Notes: generated by a model from the letters alone, not told the origin. DNA of 64,000 nt from Artemia franciscana (GCF_032884065.1 NC_088875.1:46600026-46664025), one strand, 5' to 3'; positions 22,665-36,262 are shown, counted from the first letter of the stretch. Translations and numbers: made by a program.

Positions 22665-23115
22665 GTTCGTGGTAACGAACTGTAGTAAGGAGCAGCCCGG
22701 CTCAATAGTAAACGAAAGTCTAAAAAACTGAATTTTTATGCTAATAGATACATTGAAAAAATTGGACTTTTATGCTGATTTTAAATATATGTTTCATCAA
22801 ATTTAGTCTTACCTATCAAAAGATACGAGCCTGTGAAAATTTGCCTTATTTTGGAAAATAGGGGAAAACACCCCCTAAAACTCATAAAAGTCATCGTAAC
22901 AAAAATCATACCATCACATTCAATGTATCAGAGAACCCCACTGTAGAAATTTCAAGGTCCTATCTACAAAAATGTGGAATTTCGTATTTTTATAAAATGG
23001 TACTCCGAAATGTATACCAAGTGGCAGAAAGTGAGTGACCCCTAGTTTTTTCCTTTCAGCTTATGTGTGAAGAGCCTTATGGAGGGGGGCATTTATCCCT
23101 CCCTTCTGAAAAACT
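22665..23115 (+). mobile_element. Dispersed foldback family, 5' fragment
   Basis: Begins with the perfect terminal hairpin after ACAAA and follows the family for about 330 bases, then leaves it where the T-rich tract is expected. Its duplicate is at about 28329-28790. Confidence 0.7.
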
Positions 23116-24109
23116 GAAAAAAAAAATCAAAAATTTGTAACGTTCGACAAATATACAATAATTTTTGTTGAAAAAGCATTCTTCGCACTAAGCCATTTGA
23201 CCGTTTTGCACAGCCGATCCAAAAAACTTTAGCCAACTTACACTTGTAAGGAAAACATTGTGCATATGCCCAGCGCTTTTCAAAGGGGGAGTTCGAGGCA
23301 AGCTGCCCGGATGTATTAGCTGTCTACTTTTATTAAATTTTTCACTTTGATTTGGCTTTTTTTTTGTTTATGTTTGAATCGGAAGGGAGGCAGAGCATCT
23401 AACATTTTCCTGGGAGCCACCAATCTTAGGATCAGCTCTACATGCACTCCTCAAATATATGCCCCCAGGCACTCGTGTGCCTGTAATATTTCTACAAGAG
23501 TATGTCCAAAACTTTGTGGCAATTCCACTGCCAGAAATGTATCAATTAAAAAAATTAAAAAATAATATAACACTTTGCCATAATTTTAAAATGGTATGCT
23601 GATTATTCCAATGACAGTTATTTAAGAATCCTGAAATTATAATACTCGTATCCAAAGAATATGATTCAGATCGAATTCCTTGTTCTTAGAATATATGCAG
23701 TTATAGTTAAAAAATGAATACATATTCAATTGTAGTTTTGCTATGTTTTTCATAAATGTTTGATGATTTAAGAGCATATACTTTTCCTTTGATAAAATTA
23801 GTATCAAAAACTGAGTAGTAATGAAATCATATTTTTGATTTGAACACTGCAACAAGAAATGAATACAATTGAAGGTAAAAGCCGAAACAAGGGATAATAC
23901 CAAGGTAATACAAGGGGTAATAAATCTAAATGTATACACAATCCAAGGTAATACCAAGGAGACGCTTACTTCCCAGATGTACACGGTTTCTGAGAGACAG
24001 ATTTACCCCTCGGTAAATGCTGAAAACTGTTTATTAAGCTGTTCTTAATGAGATCAACAGAGCAATGCATGTTCAATCGGTGGCTGGTGTTTATCTACTC
24101 CCCATTAAA
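23116..24109. other. No recognisable gene up to the gap
   Basis: AT-rich sequence with a minus-strand open frame of 115 codons at 23637-23984 of hydrophobic, low-complexity composition. I do not recognise it, and its counterpart in the second copy is cut to 99 codons, which argues against a conserved gene. Confidence 0.4.
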
Positions 24110-24209
24110 NNNNNNNNNNNNNNNNNNNNNNNNNNNNNNNNNNNNNNNNNNNNNNNNNNNNNNNNNNNNNNNNNNNNNNNNNNNNNNNNNNNNNNNNNNN
24201 NNNNNNNNN
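24110..24209. other. Assembly gap of exactly 100 N
   Basis: One hundred N characters, the conventional placeholder for a gap of unknown size. The sequence just left ends in CTACTCCCCATTAAA, which matches about 29761-29775. The sequence just right starts CTCCCCCATAATCCCTGGGG, which matches 18546. Confidence 0.99.
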
Positions 24210-27200
24210 CTCCCCCATAATCCCTGGGGGAGGGGCTGCAAGTTACAAACTTTGACCAGTGTTTACATATAGTAATGGTTATTGGGAAGTGTACAGACGT
24301 TTTCAGGGGGATTTTATTTTGTTTGGGGGTGGGGCTGAGGAGAGGGGGCTATGTTGGAGGATCTTTCCTTGGAGGAATCTATCATGGGGGATGAAAATTT
24401 CAATGAAAAGGGTGCAGGATTCTCTAGCATTACTATAAGAAAACAATGAAAAATAAACATGAACACTTTTTTTTCAAATGAAAGGAAGAAGTAGCATTGA
24501 AACTTAAAACGAACAAAGATTATTACGCATATGAGGGGTTCTAAATACACTAGCATAAAGGGTGAGGTATTTAGGAAGAGATAAATACCTTGCTCTTTAT
24601 GCTAAAGTATTTTTAGTAATTTCAACTATTTATTTCTACGGCCTTTCTGATTCAGGGGTCATTCTTAAAGAATTGGGAGAAAAGTTAAGATTTAGTGTAA
24701 AGAGCGAGGTATTAACGAGGGTACAAACCCCCTCGTATACATAATAAAAATATAAGGTTATGAAAGTTTGTTAGGTAAGTTAATTCTTAAGTTACGTATA
24801 TTTTTTACTAATAAAAACGTTCGTTAAAAATTAAAAATTCTAGTAGCCTTTTTAAGTAACCGAAAACTTGGAGGGCGGCTAGGCCTCCTTCTCCACCCCT
24901 TATTTCTCAAAATCGTCTGATCAAAACTAAGAGAAAGCCATTTAGCCATAAAAAGAATTAATATTCAAATTTCATTTTAATAATTTATGTGCGAAGAGCC
25001 AAAACCAAACATGCATTAATTAAAAAAAGGTTCAGAAATTAAATAAAAAACTCGCTCTTTACGCTAAAGTTTGACTCTTTGCCACAATTCTACTTTTTAA
25101 AACAATTAAAAGCTTTAGCGTAAAGAGCGGGGGATTTCGGAGGGGACAACCCATTTCATATACGGAGTAATTTCTGTTCGTTTTAAGTTTTAATGTCGCT
25201 CCCTACTTTCAGCTAAAAAAATAAGTTTTTTTATTTAATTAAATAAAAAACAAAAACAATTTTTTTAGCTGAAAGTAAGGAGCGACATTAAAACTTAAAA
25301 CGAACAGAAATTACTTCGTATATGAAAAGGGCTGGTTCCTCAACAACGCCCCGCTCTTTGCGCTAATGTTTTGTACTGTTTTAAAAAGCAGAGTTGAGAG
25401 AAAGAGTCAAACGTAAATAAATAAATTGAAAATTTGTACTATTGCTCATCAGCTATTAGGAAGGACGGGTGATATCCCTCACTGTGTTGGTTTGGGAGAT
25501 TCCAGAAGCCTGAGAAAATTACATTTCAATTCCCAATTAGTCTAAATCTACATGGCCGTTCAGATAAATATAGGAAAGGGGTATAAGGGGAGGAATTAAT
25601 CTATCCTCTCTTTTTATTTAGAATAAACGTGAATAAATAAGAATACAATAGTATTTACGGTAGAATTATAGTTAATTGACTTCTTGTTATCTTGGAAAGG
25701 GTTTAGGTTAGGAAAATGAAACTTTCAGGGATGCGTCTAGAGGCTAAAGTATGTCCTGGGAAGGTATTTTGAAGTACATACCTCGGTAAAATTCTAGTTA
25801 ATTGATTTCTTGCTATCTCGGAAAGGGTTTAGGTTAGGAAAATGAAACTTTCATGGATAGGTCTACAGGCTAAAGTATGTCCCGTGAAGGTATTTTACAG
25901 TACCCACCTCCACTCCTTTTCCGTCTAGAGGGCCCTGAAATTTGCCTACATGACAGGTCATACCTATTGAAATTTTGAAAAAACTAAATTTTACCTTAAT
26001 TTTCAGTTATTAGTTGCTTTTACTCTACCTTTAGTTCTGAAAAACGCAACTCCTGTTATTTGAGTAGAATTTTGAGCCATTTCAATGTTTTCTTTCAAAA
26101 TTTAGGAAATGTATTTGTATATCTTTAAAGCCTTATAAAATGGAATTGAGTTAAGTTATGAAGCTGAAAACAATTTTGTTGTACTTCAATTAGGCAGAAG
26201 ATCTATTTTGCAAGGTTTCACTTTTATAACACACATATTTTGTAAGGTCATCAAAGGTCAGGCCCTGTAGAGGTAGAAGCAGTGGAGGTAGTTGCTTCAA
26301 AATACCTTCCCGGGACATCCTTTGGCCTGTAGATTTATCCCTGAAAGTTTCATTTTACAAACCTAAACCCTTTCTGATATAGCAAGAAGTCAATTAACTA
26401 GAATTTTACCCCTACCTCTACTCCTTCTCCCTCAAGAGGGCTCTGAAATTGGCCTACATGACAGGTCTATCTATACCTATTGAAATTTTGACATTACAAT
26501 ATTTTACATTAATATTCAGTTACTAGCTGGGTTTTCTCTGCCTTTAGTGCTGAAAATGCAATTCCTGTTATTTGAATAGAATTTTGAGCCAAATCAATGT
26601 TGTTTTTTTTTCAAAATTTAGGAAATATATTTGCATACCTTTAAAGCCTTGTAAAATGGAATTGAGCAAAGTTATGAAGCTGAAAACAATTTTGCTGTAC
26701 TTCAATTAAGCAGAAGACCTATTTTGCAAGGTTTCACTTTTTTGACCCATATATTTTTAAAGGTCTTTAAAGGTCAAGCCCCTCTAGAGGGAGAAGGAGT
26801 GGAGGTAGTTGCTTCAAAATACCTTCCCGGGACATACTCTAATCTGTAGATTCATCCCTGAAAGTTTCATTTTCTTAACCTAAACCCTTTCTGAGATAGC
26901 AAGAAGTCAATGAACTAAAATTTTACCGAGGTGGGTACTTTGAAATATCTTCCCAGGATATAGTTTAGCCTGTAGACCCATCCCTGAAAGTTTCATTTTC
27001 CTAACCTAAACCCTTTTCGTGATAGCAAGAGGTCAATTAACTAGAATTTGACCTCCATTTCTACCTTATTTTGATGCATTAGAAGAAACTTAACAAATCA
27101 TCAGCTCAAAAATGCTTTTTGGGCTACACCTCCCTCCTCCCATTAACTGAAAACACAATTCCTCAGAAGTAGGCCTAATTGTTTTATGTAACTAACAGAC

Positions 27201-29775
27201 ACTTACAAGAACTTTTAGTAATGCAATATTCCAGACTCCGAACAGTACACAAATTAAAAAATATAAGTCTTATAAATGTTGCTTTTCTAAGTTCTATTTT
27301 AGAACGAATCTAATTTCTTTTTTTCCAAACGTTTACAAGTCGTAATTTCAACCCGGTGACAAGACATAAAACTTTCTGTTTCCAATATCTTACCCTAGAG
27401 ATTTCAACACCCACAATCACCCTGTCTTGGAACAAGCCCAATTCCAGGCAAGATTCCTTTCCGAAGCCAAGAGCGGGGGGTTAGATTTTTGTAAGACATG
27501 CTTCGTTAAGTAATGTATCTTGCGTAACTCTCTTGTCCACACCAGCATAAAAAATTTATAATCATATCACGAATGCTGTGTTCGTGCTTGGAAATAGAAA
27601 AATATAGAATTGGTCATGGATATCTTTAATTAAAGAGCAAATTCCAGTAATACTTTTGATATCTAGATCTGAACTACTGGGAGAGATTTCGGAGGATACG
27701 GTTATTAGAAGCATTAGTCAATGCAGTAACAAAGGTCTATGTACTATTTTGTTAGGTGTCTATTGGTTTTAAATAAATATAAATTAAATTTAAATAATAA
27801 ATACTAAGAATAATATAATAAATAAATAATACTGAGAATAAGATAAATAAAAAATATATAAATAAATAAAAAAATAAAAATATATAATAAAAAAAATACT
27901 ATAAATAATAATAAATTTAGTAATAAATACTCATTTAAATAATAAATACTAAGGCATAAAGGGTAATTACAATGTCTTAACTTCAATGTTACCCATATAG
28001 TCGCCTTTGCTGGATGCTGACACACAAAGAATGAAAGTTTCTTCATTAGCCAGACCTGGAAGTGTAAATTTCCAGGGACAGAAAATGAAAGAATAAATTA
28101 AAAATGTATAATGTGGACAATCAATGTGAGGAAACGAGAAAGCAGTGGTATATATCTAAATGTCCTAAGGGAACAGATTTGGAAATGTGTCTACGTTCGA
28201 TCGCCACGAGCTGGAAATGAGTTTTTGAAACACAATTTTAATGAGCAAAATAACACTGAAAACAATGGTTCATATAAAAAAATATATAATGGAATGCAGC
28301 AAAATATTAAAACATTAACAAACGGAAACAAACAGTTCGTGGTAACGAACTGTAGTAAGGAGCAGCCCGGCTCAATAGTAAACGAAAGTCTAAAAAACTG
28401 AATTTTTATGCTAATAGATACATTGAAAAAATTGGACTTTTATGCTGATTTTAAATATATGTTTCATCAAATTTAGTCTTACCTATCAAAAGATACGAGC
28501 CTGTGAAAATTTGCCTTATTTTGGAAAATAGGGGAAAACACCCCCTAAAACTCATAAAAGTCATCGTAACAAAAATCATACCATCACATTCAATGTATCA
28601 GAGAACCCCACTGTAGAAATTTCAAGGTCCTATCTACAAAAATGTGGAATTTCGTATTTTTATAAAATGGTACTCCGAAATGTATACCAAGTGGCAGAAA
28701 GTGAGTGACCCCTAGTTTTTTCTTTTCAGCGTATGTGTGAAGAGCCTTCTGGAGGGGGGTATTTATCCCTCCCTTCTGAAAAACTGAAAAAAAAATCAAA
28801 AATTTGTAACGTTCGACAAATATACAATAATTTTTGTTGAAAAAGCATTCTTCGCACTAAGCCATTTGACCGTTTTGCACAGCCGATCCAAAAAACTTTA
28901 GCCAACTTACCCTCGTAAGGAAAATATTGTGCATAAGCCCAGCGCTTTTCAAAGGGGGAGTTCGAGGCAAGCTGCCCGGATGTATTGGCTGTCTACTTTT
29001 ATTAAATTTTTCACTTTGATTTGGCTTTTTTTGTTTATGTTTGAATCGGAAGGGGGGCAGAGCATCTAACTTTTTCCTGGGAGCCACCAATCTTAGGATC
29101 AGCTCTACATGCACTCCTCAAGTATATGCCCCCAGGCACTCGTATGCCTGTAATATTTCTACAAGAGTATGTCCAAAACTAAGGGGCAATTCCACTGCCA
29201 GAAATGTATCAATTAAAAAAATTAAAAAATAATATAACACTTTGCCATAATTTTAAAATGGTATGCTGATTATTCCTATGACAGTTATTTAAGAATCCTG
29301 AAATTATAATACTCGTATCCAAAGAATATGATTCAAATTGAATTCCTTGTTCTTAGAAATATATGCAGTTATAGTTAAAAAATGAATACATATTCAATTG
29401 TAGTTTTGCTATGTTTTTCATAAATGTTTGATGATTTAAGAGCATATACTTTTCCTTTGATAAAATTAGTATCAAAAACTGAGTAGTAATGAAATCATAT
29501 TTTTGATTTGAACACTGCAACAAGAAATGAATACAATTGAAGGTAAAAGGCGAAACAAGGGATAATACCAAGGTAATACAAGGGGTAATAAATCTAAATG
29601 TATACACAATCCAAGGTAATACCAAGGAGATGCTTATTTCCCAGATGTACATGGTTTCTGAGAGACAGATTTACCCCTCGGTAAATGCTGAAAACTGTTT
29701 ATTAAGCTGTTCTTAATGAGATCAACAGAGCAATGTATGTTCAATCGGTGGCTGGTGTTTATCTACTCCCCATTA
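24210..29775 (+). repeat. Second copy of 18546-24109, probable false duplication
   Basis: This 5.56-kb stretch repeats the left-contig sequence 18546-24109 in the same order with only scattered substitutions and short indels. It includes the family 3' part with foldbacks, the nested repeats, the A/T-rich tract and the family 5' fragment at about 28329. Its start is the first base after the gap, and its end corresponds to the last base before the gap. Two contigs that overlap end to end but were not merged give exactly this picture. Confidence 0.9.
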
Positions 29776-32593
29776 AAAATACTATACGTCGAAAACCTTC
29801 CCTCAGAAAATACCCTCCTCCCCCCCAAGGCCGGTTGGTCTAAAATCACTTTCGCCGTATAGAAAAAGGACTTTAACTCTCAATGTTTTTATCCAAGGAG
29901 CTCCTTCCGAATTTTTTTTGCCATAAGGTGGAGGCGTGGATGAGGAAGGGGCAGTCCCCCTAATATACGGGGTAAATTCTGCTAATTTTGGGGTTTAATG
30001 ATACACTTTTCTTTCAAAATAATAGCTTAAACCATAAATATTTCCAGAAATCATAAGGGGGCAAATATCAAGTTCATATTTTTATGCATTCTCTAAAGTT
30101 CCTCTCGCGACCCTCCCCCCCGTTCTACATCCACCCTCACCTTGTATCCCCCTCCTCGGAACTAATTCTGTACTTATTTGATGGCTCAATGAGAATTGAC
30201 AGTTTTTGGCATTAAAATGCACCCTTCGAGGTATCTCCTCCCTCAAAAACTACAAAACAATCAAAGAAACACATTGTAGAGGTGGCTTTTTGAGTTTTGT
30301 AATTTGTCCGTTGCTTACAAATAGTTTTTATTATAAGAAAACAGAAGGGCATTTTTCACGGGGGAGGGTGGAATATCTGGGTGATTTTTAGCGGGGAGTA
30401 AATTCTTGGGAATAATTTATTTTCAGTGTGGATGTATTTTTGGGGTGGTACTTTCCCGAGGGGCGGGATAACGTCTAGAATCGTTCAATCTCACTGCTGA
30501 TCCTTCTCATCCAAAAAACTTTCCATATGGTTTACAGCAATTGTCTCGGCAGTCTGAAATTGTCACATATGACCCTGACATTCTATTACATTTTTAAAAT
30601 AAAACTAGTTCAAAATTTGAAATTTAATAGTAAATCAGCATAGGTTGATAGAGCTGTTTCCGGCATAAGATTGTCGATGAGATAAAAATTTACGAAATCG
30701 GTCGGACACGGAATGTGAAAATCAACTTCCCCTGAGTCTTCGAAACCATATTGACCTCTTTAATTATCGAGATAGACAGATTTTTCTTCAAAGTCAGAAG
30801 TGAAAGTAGCTGACTAGTTTAGATATTAAAATATCAAATAGGATCTATTACCTGATAAACATGGGGGGCACTGGTATTGAAAGTTTTATATCTGGATCAT
30901 GGGGGCCGAATTTTATTATTCTAAGGGGACTTGGGGCCTTGATATTTTGAATTTGATCAGGTTTCAATATAGTAAAATCCATATTTATTTTGTCGGCTTC
31001 CTGCCACATATACATACAAATTTATCGGGGGGGGGCTACTAAAATCCAGAAGTTTCAAGGAGCATGTGGCCGAGACCACCCCCTCCCCGTGGCCGCACTC
31101 GTTCACTTGCTTGGCCCTACTGACAATGTTGGTAGGTCTTTGAGTACTATTACATGTATGTTTTTAGCAAGACCATGATTTAAATAGGGGGTGGGGGTGA
31201 AAAATATAACGTCTACATAAAATGAGAGACAATGTTGTTTAACACAGGTTCTTTTTGCACTACACGGGAGAAGAGGGGGTCAAAATTGCACCCCTTTCAA
31301 GGTAAAATAGAAAGTAAAATAAAGATAACAGACCAACACTAAAAGCTAATTTAAAAAAATCTATCACACATAGAAAAAAGGTCAAAAGTTACTTCAAATT
31401 GGTGAAAAACATCATACAAAAATATAGTGAAATTTTGTTGCTACTGTTTCTGAGGGCTAAAACCAATTCGGGGGTAACCAACCCAATCAATATCTTTTGC
31501 AAATGAATCGAAATTTGATACCGGTGCCTTCGGGAAAGATATAACATGTATCGCCTCTTTGACAATGGTCTTATATTTATTTTATTTTTCTACTCTCAGG
31601 GGTATTCTGTAATTTAAATACTTTTTTTTCATTGGTCTTTTTATTCCATTAAAAGAAGATTAATACAAATCTTTAGTATACATGTTGCCATTTTGATCTT
31701 CTCATTGCGACTGCGTAAAGATGTAATTCTGCATAGTTGCAGGGTCCTGGGCGAGAGAACCCTCCTTACATTACTACAGAAAAAGTAGCTTTCCAGTTCT
31801 ATTTTGTTTAAAAGGCGTTCTTGAATGATTTGATTATTGCCCCAAATTCAGACACGGTAAGCAGCAATTTGATTTTCTTCAGAGATTGGCTTTTTGGACT
31901 TTTTTTAGATTCCGTCGTGTGGGGTTAGATTTTAATATTAGCAACATTCTTGTCTGCAGACCCCTAGATAAGGAGCTCAAATTAAATGGAACCCATTTTG
32001 AAACAAAAGTTTCACATATCAGTTTTGTGGAACGATGGGCCTATTATACATTTTTCATATTATGTCAAAAAATAAGGCTGGATATGACTTTTATAAGAAA
32101 AAATTCAAAACATGTTATAATTATTATACGTTTTAGAAATGTGAAAGCCCCCAGGCTCCAGGGAACTGTTTCAACAGAATGCCCCTGGGACTCGTTTCAA
32201 TCTCGAAGACCTTTTTATATGATCTTTGGTCTAATTTGAATAAAATAGTTATTTCAAAGTTTCTATTGGATACATTTGGGGGGAAAGATTGGGGGGGGAA
32301 TTTGCCCTCTGATCCCTTTTGACTCTTAAAAAGAGCACTAGAGCTTCAGATTTTCAATCGAATTAACCTGCTCTTTCCGAAAGTATTTACATCAAAAGAA
32401 CTAATTGAATCCGATTTGCCTAAAAAATTGAAATGCCCAAAATCCCACAATTTTTGAAGACCTAAACTACCTAAATACTGTGGTAAAAACACAAGTTGGA
32501 TACATAACTGCCGGCATTAGTCACTTTAAAATTAAACATCAACTAAAAATGATGAACTTCACATAAAATAACCAGTGCTGTCAGGTTGTATAA
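29776..32593. other. Unassigned non-coding sequence
   Basis: About 2.8 kb with several G and C runs and no recognised protein. A plus-strand open frame of 117 codons at 31886-32239 has no recognisable motif. Some pieces have the tone of old foldback-type repeats (for example around 29930-30010), but I cannot assign them. Confidence 0.4.
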
Positions 32594-34317
32594 ACAATCA
32601 AACAGTTCGTGGTAACGAACTGTAGTAAGGAGCGACCCGGCTCAATAGTAACCAAAACTCTAAAAAATGGAATTTTGATACCAATAGCTACATCAAAAGA
32701 ATCGCATTTTAATGCTGGTTTTAAATATATAAGTTTCATCAAGTTTAGTCTTACCCATCAAAAGTTACGAGCCTGAGAAAATTCGCGTTATTTTAGAAAA
32801 TAGGGGGAAACGCCCTCTAAAAGTCATAGAATCTTAACGAAAATCACACCATCAGATTCAGCGTATCAGAGAGCCCTACTGTAGAAGTTTCGAGCTCCTA
32901 TCTACAAAAATGTGGAATTTTGCATTTTTTGCCAGAACGCAGATCACGGATGCGTGTTTATTTGTTTATTTGTTTTTTTTTTTTTTTTTTTTTTCCCAGG
33001 GGTGATCGTATCGACCCAGTTGTCCTAGAATTTTGCAAGAGGGCTCATTCTAACGGAAATGAAAAGTTCTAGTGCCCTTTTTAAGTGACCCAAAAAATTG
33101 GAGGGCACCTGGGCCCCCTCCCACGCTAATTATTTTCCCAAAGTCAACGGATCAAAATTCTGAGATAGCCATTTTATTCAGCGTATTCGAAAAACCTTAT
33201 AACTATGTCTTTGGGGAAGAGTTACTCCCCCACAGTCCCCGTGGGAGGGGCAACAAGTTACAAACTTTGACCTGTGCTTACATATAGTAATGGTTATTGG
33301 GAAGTATACAGGCGTTTTCAGGAGGATTTTTTGGTTTGGGGGAGGGGTTGAGAAGAGGGGGATATGCTGGGGGAACTTTCCTTCGAGAATTTGTAATGGG
33401 AGAAGAAAATTTCCATGAAGGGAGAGCAGGATTTACTAGCATTATTTAAAAAAAAACAATTAAAAAATAAAAGTGAAAAAGCTTTTTCAGCTGGAAGTAA
33501 GGAACAGCAATAAAACTTAAAATAAACAGGAATTATTACCCATATGAGGGGCTCACCTCCTTCTAATACCTCGCTCTTTACGCTAAAGTATTTTCGGTAA
33601 TTTCAACTACTTGTTCTACGGCTTTTGTGATTCAGGGGGTCATTCTTAATGAATTGGGATAAAATTTAAGCTTTAGTGTAAAGAGCGAGGTACTGACGAT
33701 GGGGCGAATCCCCTCATATATGTAATAAAAACATGAGAATACAAAAGTTCTTTATGTAAGCTAATTTATAAGTTACGTAAATCTTTTACCAATAAAAAGA
33801 TTCGTAAAAATTTAAAAGTTCTAGTTGCCTTTTTAATTAACCAAAAAATCGGGGGGCAACTAGGCTTCGTCCCCCGCTCTTTTTTCCTCAAAATCATTCG
33901 ATCAAAATTATGAGAAAGCCATAGAGCCAAAAAAAAAAAATATGCAAATTTCGTTTTGATTATTCCTCTGCGGAGAGCCAAAATCAAAACATGCATTGAT
34001 TCAAAAACGTTCAGAAATTAAATAAAAAAAACAAGTTTTTTCAACTGAAAGTAAGGAGTGACATCAAAACTTAAAACGCACAGAAATTACTTCGTATATG
34101 AAAGAGGCTGCTTCCTCATCAACGCCCAGCTCTTTACGCTAAAGTTTTTTACTGTTTTAGAAAGAAGAATTGAGAGAAAGAGTCAAACTTTAGCGTAAAG
34201 AGCGGGGCGTTGATGAGGAAGCAGCCTCTTTCATATACGAAGTAATTTCTGTTCGTTTTAAGTTTTGATGTCACTCCTTACTTTCAGTTGAAAAAACTTG
34301 TTTTTTTTATTTAATTT
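32594..34317 (+). mobile_element. Dispersed foldback family, most complete copy (1.7 kb)
   Basis: Begins at ATCAAA followed by the perfect 7-bp-stem hairpin CAGTTCGTGGTAACGAACTG, then GTAAGGAGCGACCCGGCTC. It passes through TTACGAGCC, a long T tract before CCCAGGGGTGATC, a G-rich segment near 33335, an internal inverted pair around CTCTTTACGCTAAAG, and the GTTACGTAA block. It ends in a long foldback. No open frame of note is present, so it is non-autonomous. Fragments in both orientations occur throughout the window. I do not recognise it as a named class: it lacks obvious terminal inverted repeats joining its two ends, and no target-site duplication was identified. Confidence 0.8.
34015..34317. 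repeat. Near-perfect 133-bp foldback
   Basis: The arms 34015-34147 and 34185-34317 are reverse complements over 133 positions, with two mismatches by eye (near 34079 and 34128). They enclose a 37-base loop. The arms begin AAATTAAATAAAAAAAACAA and end near CTCTTTACGCTAAAGTTT. A transcript would fold into a long double-stranded hairpin. AATAAA appears on both strands at the ends. Confidence 0.92.
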
Positions 34318-34558
34318 GAAGAAGAGACAGCAAACGTTGCGAAAGAATTTCGTCCAATTAAGCTTTGTCAATTCTTTTAACACAAGGCTTATCAATACTG
34401 GGGACAATATTGGCCAATGTTTGATGAAAGTGCTGCACATTAGTCAGATACAAATAGAACACTAGTGTCAAATAATAAATTAATTTTCTACAATTTTTAC
34501 ATGAAGGCACGTTTTGAAGAAAGGCCAAATCCCCGAAAATTAAGATGACCGAATAAGC

Positions 34559-34725
34559 TTAGCAGGGACCATCACTAAGCCGAGTAAATAGGGGTAAACG
34601 GAGCCCTTTTGAAATATCCATAGCGCTAGAAACGGTGGATGAAGGTGGCGTTGGAGAGCCAGAGTCCAAACTCAGTCGATCCAAATCTGAACCCATTGAA
34701 TCAACAAGAGACGGTGTGTCAAAGC
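34559..34725 (-). CDS. Candidate 3'-terminal coding exon of an unidentified gene
   Basis: On the minus strand a pyrimidine-rich stretch ending TTTCTTTACTTTAG precedes a 167-base exon with 54 full codons and a TAA stop. The acceptor leaves two bases (GC) completing a split codon. The peptide starts FDTPSLVDSMGSD, continues LDRLSLDSGSPTPPSSTVSS and ends LPLFTRLSDGPC. Composition (Ser/Pro/Thr-rich, clearly less AT-rich than its surroundings) and the fitting splice acceptor argue for a real exon. It has no in-frame start giving a long frame, so simple ORF calling misses it. The gene would continue on the minus strand at higher coordinates; no further exon was found before 35.3 kb. The protein is not recognised. 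Confidence 0.5.
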
Positions 34726-35290
34726 CTAAAGTAAAGAAAAAGGTATTAAGAATGCTAGAGGCAAATTAAAAAAAAACATTAATGAGAACATACACATACA
34801 AAAAAAATTGACTAGCTAATTCAATTCTAATTTTAATTAAGTTGGCTTGTAATAATATCCCCAATAGCTACCCCCTCCCAAAAAAAAAAAAAATCTGGTA
34901 AGCTGTCATTTGTATTCACATATGCAAGGATTGGATTGTCTTGATTAAGAAATTTGTCAATCAATCGCAGACTCCCAAAAAATCGACCAAATTTAAAGAG
35001 GTAAACAGTTACGCTTCTTGAAATGCGGCGTCTGCAAACGATCAGAATACATAAATGCATTCCCTTTGACTGCAAGTTAGGACCACGGGCTCTTTTACGG
35101 CGGAGGAGGAGAGGTATTAGGCTTTAGACCTTAGCCCCTCTCCTAAATCTTAGGATATTTGCAGATCTGCTATACTTCTACATATTTCCTGTGATTCACA
35201 TGTCTTTTGTCTTGCCGAAATTATCGCTCCTCCTCGAAATGACGTCTCATGTAAGCAACTGCTCGATTGACGAGGTACACTTATTTACCT
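34726..35290. other. Possible intron sequence, no other feature
   Basis: AT-rich, with an A run near 34879-34891. An 80-codon minus-strand open frame at 34833-35075 has no recognised motif. If the exon at 34559-34725 is real, this stretch would be its upstream intron. Confidence 0.35.
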
Positions 35291-35292
35291 CG

Positions 35293-35451
<159 letters not shown>

Positions 35452-35811
35452 TTTAAATGAGACGGATGGCTGGTTACGAGCCATCCGTGTGTTTTTTTGT
35501 CTTTTTTTTTGGCTTTTTTACGTAATTTTATCACAATCAATCAATGGTCCCACCACCAACCAGAAATTTCTAGGGCCGTTCATAGGGCCTGATCCTCCCG
35601 GTCGTCATTTTTGTCCCGGTCTTCATTTGTGTTCCGGTGCCCCTGTCTGTAATTTCTCTTTGAGTGTCCTGGTCGTCATTGATGTTCCTGTGTCCCGGTA
35701 CCCTCAACACTTAGTTGGTGGGGGCACTTCGCATCCTCCGAACCCACCCCCACCCCCCCGCGTGCCCAAGTCGTTACGCACCATTGTAGTTGTGTCCCTG
35801 TGTCCCACCTG

Positions 35812-36262
<451 letters not shown>

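Noticed and set aside
24048..24272. A 74-codon open frame spanning the N gap
   Set aside because: Nearly half of it is unknown sequence and the two sides belong to different contig ends.
32594..34317. Classifying the dispersed family as a Helitron
   Set aside because: It has a terminal hairpin, but the reversed end reads hairpin then TTTGA rather than CTRR, and no consistent AT insertion site could be shown.
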